Position numbers and translations under genes: made by a program. The notes under the pieces were generated by a model. The model did no database searches, was not told the origin of the DNA, and saw only the letters and a list, made by a program, of their open reading frames with translations. From NCBI RefSeq assembly GCF_000241465.1, contig NZ_JH584235.1:892118-956117 (forward strand): 64,000 nt of DNA. Direction: 5' to 3'. The DNA is from Sphingomonas echinoides ATCC 14820. GTDB taxonomy: Bacteria; Pseudomonadota; Alphaproteobacteria; Sphingomonadales; Sphingomonadaceae. Numbering within the stretch: the first letter of the stretch is position 1; the number at the start of each line of letters is the position of its first letter. Of the stretch, positions 59,679 through 64,000 are shown one piece after another.

Positions 59679-60341
59679 TCACTGCTCGCTGAAGCCAGCC
59701 GCCACAAATCGTTCCGGCAAGGGAGCCTTGGCGATGATCGGCTCCTTGCCGACACGCGGCACGGTCAATTCGGCGGCATGGAGCAAGGTTGCCCCCTCAC
59801 CCTTGCCATAGATCGGGTCACCGACAACCGCAGCGCCCAGAGCTTCGGCGGCATGGACGCGAATCTGGTGCGTCCGGCCGGTTTCGGGAAGGAACTCGAC
59901 GAAGCTGCGCCCGTCCTTGATCTCCAGCACCCGCCACGCGGTGCGCGAGGGCTTGCTGCCCTTGGCCCCAAGCGGATCGCCGACCATGCGCCAGCCCGTC
60001 TCGATCGTGCTGACCTTGGCCAAGGCCAGGTCGATCAACCCGCTTTCGCCTTCGACCACGCCATCGAGCACGGCGAGGTAGCGCTTGCGCACCAGCCCCT
60101 GTTCAAACGCCTGTTGGAGCTTGGCGTGCGCCTTGGGGTTGCGCGACAGCAACAGGCAGCCTGACGTATCGCGATCGAGCCGATGCACCGGCACCGGCCA
60201 GCGCTTGAACCCGAAGGTCAGCCCGTCGAGATGGTTTTCGAGGCTGAGCGAGCCGTCGCGCGGGCGGTCGACCGGAAGGCCGGCGGGCTTGTCGATGACG
60301 AGCGCCTCGCCATCGAGAAAAAGAACATGGTTTGCGAGCAT
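59679..60341 (-). CDS. RluA-family pseudouridine synthase
   Basis: 220 residues. ALVIDKPAGLPVDRPRDG, catalytic HRLDRDTSG (Asp56), LVRKRYLAVLDG and LPETGRTHQIRVHAAEALGAAVVGDPIYG are RluA motifs. There is no S4 domain, which fits the short RluA/C-like proteins. It isomerises uridines in rRNA or tRNA; the target site is not deducible. Divergent from the VanY-like gene, whose start is 30 bp away. Confidence 0.93.
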   Translation of the reverse strand: MLANHVLFLDGEALVIDKPAGLPVDRPRDGSLSLENHLDGLTFGFKRWPVPVHRLDRDTSGCLLLSRNPKAHAKLQQAFEQGLVRKRYLAVLDGVVEGESGLIDLALAKVSTIETGWRMVGDPLGAKGSKPSRTAWRVLEIKDGRSFVEFLPETGRTHQIRVHAAEALGAAVVGDPIYGKGEGATLLHAAELTVPRVGKEPIIAKAPLPERFVAAGFSEQ

Positions 60342-60370
60342 GTCGGCCTCTTGCCACCGCTAGCGCCGAC

Positions 60371-61213
60371 ATGCCAGAGATTGTGCCCGTGAGCAGGCGC
60401 GGAAGATCAGTAACGCAAGTCGTTTTTGGGGCGATGGGCTTGGTTCTCACGCTCACCGCCGCCGCGCCGCAAGGCGATCTTCCCCCACCCATGCCCGACG
60501 GGCGCATGCTCGGCCATCTGCCCTATGCCGAGGCGCTGCGTAGCGACCTGGTCGAAGCGCCAGCGGGATTCGGGGTTGGGCAGCCGTGCTTCATCCACCG
60601 CGACGCCGCACCGGACCTGGCCCGATTGCTGACGGCAGCAGCGCTGACTCCGGGTGTCGGCCGGACGCTCCACGCCGTGTCGTGCTTCCGCGCGATCGCG
60701 CATCAGCGCGCGGTCTTTTGCCGCAATGCCCGGCCGGGGATTTGCCCCGATCCGTTCACCCGCGCGCGGTTCGTCGGGCCACCCGGTTACAGCGAACATG
60801 CCACGGGTTATGCGATCGATTTCGCGGTGCGCCCCGCCATCGACTGCCGCGACGTCGATGCCTGTATCGCCGCCACCAACGCAGGGCGCTGGCTGCTCGC
60901 CCATGCGCCGGACTATGGCTTCGAACTGTCCTTTCCCAACGGCAACCCGCAGGGGGTGACGTGGGAACCGTGGCACTGGCGCTGGGTCGGCACGAACGTC
61001 AATGTGGCGGGCGCGGCACGCGCGCGGCTCACCTTCGCCCGCGCGCGCGCGACCTATCCCGGCAAGCCGCGTATTACTGGCGACAGCGACGCTTGGCTGA
61101 TCGCCACCGCGCCGCAACCACCGCTGTTGCTGGTAACCAAAACAGCAACGGCGCTGCCACCGCCCCTCTTGGGAACGATGGCAGCGCCCTGGAGCCAGGA
61201 CGTCAGGCGCTGA
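60371..61213 (+). CDS. Exported VanY-like D-alanyl-D-alanine carboxypeptidase
   Basis: 280 residues from ATG 60371 (ATG 60434 possible), signal anchor [19 protein letters not shown]. The peptidase M15 zinc motifs are complete: [30 protein letters not shown] (His and Asp ligands) and [10 protein letters not shown] (Glu base, His ligand). It would trim D-Ala-D-Ala pentapeptides in the periplasm. It is convergent with and overlaps wrbA by 11 bp. Confidence 0.86.
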   Translation: MPEIVPVSRRGRSVTQVVFGAMGLVLTLTAAAPQGDLPPPMPDGRMLGHLPYAEALRSDLVEAPAGFGVGQPCFIHRDAAPDLARLLTAAALTPGVGRTLHAVSCFRAIAHQRAVFCRNARPGICPDPFTRARFVGPPGYSEHATGYAIDFAVRPAIDCRDVDACIAATNAGRWLLAHAPDYGFELSFPNGNPQGVTWEPWHWRWVGTNVNVAGAARARLTFARARATYPGKPRITGDSDAWLIATAPQPPLLLVTKTATALPPPLLGTMAAPWSQDVRR

Positions 61214-61805
61214 GCTTGGCCGCCGTCTCGGCGATGCGCTTGCCCTGATAGCGCGCACCGGCCAGTTCTTCCGCTTCGGGCTGGCGGCTGCCGTCGCCGC
61301 CTGCGATCGTCGTCGCGCCATAAGGCGATCCGCCGCGCAGCTTGTCGACGCCCATCTGGTCCTGGAAGCCGTAATCGAGGCCAACGATCGTCATGCCATG
61401 ATGCAGCAGGTTGGTGATGATCGAGAACAGCGTGGTTTCCTGGCCGCCATGCTGGCTGGCGGTCGAGGTGAACGCACCGCCAACCTTGCCGACGAGCTTG
61501 CCCTGGAACCACACGCCACCGGTGGTATCCCAGAACGATGCCATCTGGCTTGGCATCCGACCGAAGCGCGTCGGCGCGCCGACGATGATCGCGTCATAAT
61601 CGGCAAGGGCGTCGGGGCCCTCGATCACAGGATGCGCGGTGTCGGTCTTGAAATGCGCCGCTTCGATGACCGCCTGCGGGGCGGTTTCCGGAACGCGGCG
61701 GATGTCGACCTCGGCACCGGCCGAGCGTGCGCCTTCGGCGACCGCATCGGCCATTTGCTCGATATGGCCGTAGGACGAATAATAAAGAACGAGAACCTTG
61801 GTCAT
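61203..61805 (-). CDS. wrbA: NAD(P)H:quinone oxidoreductase WrbA
   Basis: 200 residues from ATG 61805. Flavodoxin-like FMN-binding protein: [23 protein letters not shown] (phosphate loop), [73 protein letters not shown] and [24 protein letters not shown]. It reduces quinones by two electrons and limits redox cycling. It lies after the pirin gene across a 61-bp gap with a REP-like hairpin; both may answer quinone stress. Confidence 0.96.
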   Translation of the reverse strand: MTKVLVLYYSSYGHIEQMADAVAEGARSAGAEVDIRRVPETAPQAVIEAAHFKTDTAHPVIEGPDALADYDAIIVGAPTRFGRMPSQMASFWDTTGGVWFQGKLVGKVGGAFTSTASQHGGQETTLFSIITNLLHHGMTIVGLDYGFQDQMGVDKLRGGSPYGATTIAGGDGSRQPEAEELAGARYQGKRIAETAAKLSA

Positions 61806-61825
61806 TGTGCAGTCCTTCTGTTGCT

Positions 61826-61847
61826 CCCCTCCCAACCGCAGGAGGGG
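61826..61847. repeat. REP-like hairpin between pirin and wrbA
   Basis: CCCCTCC (61826-61832) and GGAGGGG (61841-61847) form a 7-bp stem with an 8-nt loop, followed by CTTGGGGTAGG. The style matches dispersed sphingomonad palindromes. Confidence 0.65.
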
Positions 61848-61866
61848 CTTGGGGTAGGAAATCGGA

Positions 61867-62565
61867 TTATTCCGAATCGACGAGCACCAGTTCCGCATCT
61901 TCCAGCGCGGTGATCGTCACGGTCTGGCCGCCATCCATCGCGGCACCGTCGCGCGCCTTGAACCTCTCGCCGTTGATCTCGATCGATCCGGTCGCGGGCA
62001 CGAGATACGCGTGGCGTCCGGGCAGGACGTCATGCGTGATGCTCTCGCCCGCCCGCACCATTGCCGCCAGCACCCGCGCATCGGCGCGGATCGGCAGAGC
62101 TTCGGCGTCTTCCGGGAAGCCGCTGGCGAGCGTCACGAACTTGCCCGAGCGATCGTCCTTCGGGAACGGCTTGGCACCCCAACTGGGTGACCCGCCCGTC
62201 CGCGTCGGCTCGATCCAGATCTGGAACAGCGTCGTCGGCTCGGCCTCAAGATTATATTCGGCGTGGCGCACGCCAGTGCCGGCACTCATCACCTGCACGT
62301 CGCCCGCCCCGGTGCGACCCTGATTTCCCATCGAATCCTGATGGGTAATCGCGCCCTTGCGGACATAGGTGATGATTTCCATGTCGCGGTGCGGATGCGG
62401 CGGAAAACCGCTGTTCGCGGCGATCTCATCGTCATTCCACACCCGGATCGCGCCCCATCCCATCCGGGCGGGGTCATAATAATCGGCAAAGGAAAAATGA
62501 TGGCGGGCGTTGAGCCAGCCGTGATCGGCATGGCCCAGGCTCTCAAACGTGCGTTTCTCGATCAC
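61867..62565 (-). CDS. Pirin family protein (quercetinase-like)
   Basis: 232 residues from GTG 62565 (GGAG at 7 bp); an ATG at 62619 would add 18 odd residues. The N-terminal cupin metal site is complete: [15 protein letters not shown] (H57, H59) and [14 protein letters not shown] (H101, E103), the same spacing as human pirin. The C-terminal cupin is [26 protein letters not shown]. Bacterial pirins can be quercetin dioxygenases or regulators. Divergent from a LysR gene, probably its activator or repressor. Confidence 0.93.
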   Translation of the reverse strand: MIEKRTFESLGHADHGWLNARHHFSFADYYDPARMGWGAIRVWNDDEIAANSGFPPHPHRDMEIITYVRKGAITHQDSMGNQGRTGAGDVQVMSAGTGVRHAEYNLEAEPTTLFQIWIEPTRTGGSPSWGAKPFPKDDRSGKFVTLASGFPEDAEALPIRADARVLAAMVRAGESITHDVLPGRHAYLVPATGSIEINGERFKARDGAAMDGGQTVTITALEDAELVLVDSE

Positions 62566-62637
62566 GATGTTTCTCCAGCGGAGGAAGTCTGTTGGCATCA
62601 AGATAAGGCCTTGGATCACACGGTAAATGGAAACGCT

Positions 62638-62654
62638 GGAAACCTATCGTTTCC
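62638..62654. promoter_or_regulatory. Inverted repeat, candidate LysR binding site
   Basis: GGAAAC-N5-GTTTCC (62638-62654) lies between the divergent pirin and LysR genes. TGGAAAC is also repeated directly at 62628-62634. The spacing fits a LysR-type operator acting on pirin. Confidence 0.5.
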
Positions 62655-62695
62655 CCATATAAAAGTGCCGACACGCCCTTTTTGAGGATCCTTGC

Positions 62696-63607
62696 ATGCG
62701 CCTGCCCGATCTCGAAGCCTGGGCGATCTTCGCCAGCGTGGTCGAGCATCGCTCCTTCAGCGGCGCGGCGGATGCGATCGGCGTCTCCAAAGCCACCGTT
62801 TCAAAGGCGGTGACGCGGCTCGAGACGCATCTGGGACAATCGCTGTTCCACCGCACCTCGCGCCGCCTCTCGCTCACCGAAAATGGCAAAGCCCTGGCCG
62901 AGCATGCCGCGCGCATCCTCGCCGAAGCCAACGCCGCCGAGGAGGCCGCCCACGCCGCGGCGACCGCGCCGACCGGCCTGGTGCGCGTCGCCGCGCCCAT
63001 GTCGCTCGGGCTGATCGCGATTGCGCCCGTCATCGCAGATTTTCTCAAGCTGCATCCCGGCATCGCGATCGACCTGCATCTGTCCGATGCACGGGTCGAT
63101 ATCGTCGCGGAAGGGTTCGATATCGCGCTGCGCATCGCTTCGCTGCCCGACAGCTCGCTGCGCGCGCGCAAGCTCGCCGATATCCGCATCAATCTTGTGG
63201 CATCACCCGACTATCTCGCGCGCTACGGTCGACCGACCCATCCGGGCCAGCTCGGCGAACATCGGTGCTTTGCGTATACCAACATCACCGCACCGTGGCG
63301 CTTCGTCGGGCCGGATGGGACCGAGGTGTCGGTGCGGCTGCAAGGGCCACTCGCGACCAATAGCGGCGAGGCGATGCTCCCGGCGCTGCGACAGGGCCTG
63401 GGCATCGCGATGCTGCCGGACTTTATTATCGGCGAGGACCTCGCCACCGGCCGGCTGGAAACCATCCTCGAAAATTGGACACCCTATGGCGGTGCCTTGC
63501 ACCTGATGACCCCGCCCGGCACGCTGCGACCGGCGCGGGTCGAGGTGCTGATTGCCTATCTGAGCGAGCACCTGCGAACGCTGTGTTCCGTAAAAACCCC
63601 TAAGTGA
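62696..63607 (+). CDS. LysR-family transcriptional regulator
   Basis: 303 residues. N-terminal HTH: PDLEAWAIFASVVEHRSFSGAADAIGVSKATVSKAVTRLETHLGQSLFHRTSRRLSLT. The C-terminal effector domain has GLVRVAAPMSLGLIAIAPVIADFLKLHPGIAIDLHLSDARVDIVAEGFDIALRIASLPDSSL. It belongs with CrgA/DmlR-like regulators controlling an adjacent divergent gene, here pirin. Autoregulation is likely from the shared 130-bp region. Confidence 0.94.
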   Translation: MRLPDLEAWAIFASVVEHRSFSGAADAIGVSKATVSKAVTRLETHLGQSLFHRTSRRLSLTENGKALAEHAARILAEANAAEEAAHAAATAPTGLVRVAAPMSLGLIAIAPVIADFLKLHPGIAIDLHLSDARVDIVAEGFDIALRIASLPDSSLRARKLADIRINLVASPDYLARYGRPTHPGQLGEHRCFAYTNITAPWRFVGPDGTEVSVRLQGPLATNSGEAMLPALRQGLGIAMLPDFIIGEDLATGRLETILENWTPYGGALHLMTPPGTLRPARVEVLIAYLSEHLRTLCSVKTPK

Positions 63608-63615
63608 ATGCCCGC

Positions 63616-63651
63616 GACTCGTGGATTCAGGCCGCTTAATGTGAAATTAAC
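63616..63651 (+). promoter_or_regulatory. ctrA promoter: CtrA box and two GANTC methylation sites
   Basis: TTAA-N7-TTAAC (63636-63651) matches the CtrA consensus exactly. Two GANTC sites (GACTC 63616-63620 and GATTC 63624-63628) lie just upstream. This matches cell-cycle control of ctrA by CtrA feedback and CcrM/GcrA in Caulobacter. Confidence 0.85.
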
Positions 63652-63745
63652 CTTTTGCCTTCATCACTGATGAGGTTAATGGAGTGTGAGGCAAGTCGGA
63701 CCGCAGGGGGCCCGGAACGCCTGACGAGAAACGGGGAACGCCCAG

Positions 63746-64000
63746 ATGCGCGTATTGCTGATCGAGGACGAGCCGACGACCGCCATGGCGATCGAGCTCA
63801 TGCTGACCACCGAAGGGTTCAACGTCTACAAAACCGATCTTGGCGAAGAAGGCCTCGATCTCGGTAAGCTGTATGATTACGACATCATCCTGCTCGACCT
63901 CAACTTGCCCGACATGCACGGCTATGACGTGCTGAAGCGGTTGCGTGTTGCGCGCGTGCAGACGCCCGTGCTGATCCTGTCGGGCATCAACGAGATGGAC
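63746..64000 (+). CDS. ctrA: Cell-cycle response regulator CtrA (C-terminus beyond right edge)
   Basis: The first 85 codons are in the window. The receiver domain reads [20 protein letters not shown], then [20 protein letters not shown] and [20 protein letters not shown], with phospho-acceptor Asp51 and the acidic pocket at E7-D8-E9. It is close, from memory, to Caulobacter CtrA over the full stretch. The DNA-binding domain is missing only because of the edge. GGGGAA precedes the ATG. It would govern replication, division and pilus genes, including perhaps the flp genes here. Confidence 0.95.
   Translation, partial: MRVLLIEDEPTTAMAIELMLTTEGFNVYKTDLGEEGLDLGKLYDYDIILLDLNLPDMHGYDVLKRLRVARVQTPVLILSGINEMD

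Noticed and set aside
1..64000. CRISPR array, prophage or insertion sequence
   Set aside because: No regularly spaced repeats, transposase, terminase or capsid motifs were seen; only short palindromic repeats.

Overview
The window is a high-GC chromosomal segment of an alphaproteobacterium, most likely a Sphingomonas or close sphingomonad. The evidence is four TonB-dependent receptors, a PopZ-type polar protein, Flp pilins, a terminal response regulator matching CtrA (with a CtrA box and two GANTC sites upstream), a SigF-type ECF sigma/anti-sigma pair, and a dense packing of 4-bp overlapping genes. There is no prophage, insertion sequence, CRISPR array or rRNA. Two tRNA genes (Cys-GCA, Thr-TGT) are present.

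Layout. 1-8.2 kb: a nutrient-acquisition locus with a TonB receptor (cut by the left edge), an MFS transporter, a secreted beta-helix protein, a PhoD-type phosphatase/phosphodiesterase and a LacI regulator. Matching palindromic operators lie upstream of the receptor/MFS pair and of phoD. 8.5-13.9 kb: two further TonB receptors, the first with its own LacI-type palindrome. 13.9-15.9 kb: OhrR, Ohr and a FrnE/DsbA-like protein around an OhrR-type palindrome. 16.0-19.0 kb: xylan degradation (GH43, GH10). 19.0-21.9 kb: AraC-DUF1223 and a SigF/NrsF-type pair, divergent and each preceded by GTAACC-N16-CGAA. 22-24.7 kb: serine acetyltransferase, a class-I glutamine amidotransferase, and a degenerate alpha/beta hydrolase.

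24.8-29.7 kb: S9 peptidase, PopZ, TolC and protein-L-isoaspartate methyltransferase. 30-34.7 kb: a DUF2946, TonB receptor and PepSY cassette, probably for metal uptake, then a NUDIX hydrolase. 34.8-35.4 kb: two Flp pilin genes with CtrA-like sites and a strong terminator. 35.4-42.4 kb: accA, xerD, a large proline-rich exported protein and a micro membrane protein face aroK-aroB-DUF2256; an MHS-family transporter follows. 42.6-46.5 kb: a minus-strand run of cvpA, Fe-S scaffold, CPA2 antiporter, DUF423, phosphatase-like protein and a 58-residue zinc-ribbon-like protein.

46.7-54.5 kb: radA, an NlpC/P60-like protein, a glutathione transferase, a GT4 glycosyltransferase, DUF2218 with a YqjI-like PadR regulator, rarA, mmcQ and an RNase H-like hypothetical. 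54.5-59.3 kb: a MarR-controlled tripartite EmrAB/outer-membrane efflux operon with a perfect operator palindrome. 59.4-64 kb: RluA-type pseudouridine synthase, VanY-like carboxypeptidase, WrbA, pirin with a divergent LysR regulator, and ctrA (cut by the right edge).

The best candidates for something undescribed are the LacI-operator-linked receptor/beta-helix/PhoD locus, the divergent SigF promoters joining AraC-DUF1223 to sigF-nrsF, the PadR-DUF2218 metal module, and several very small conserved-looking genes. Functions are from recognition of motifs by eye; no search was run.
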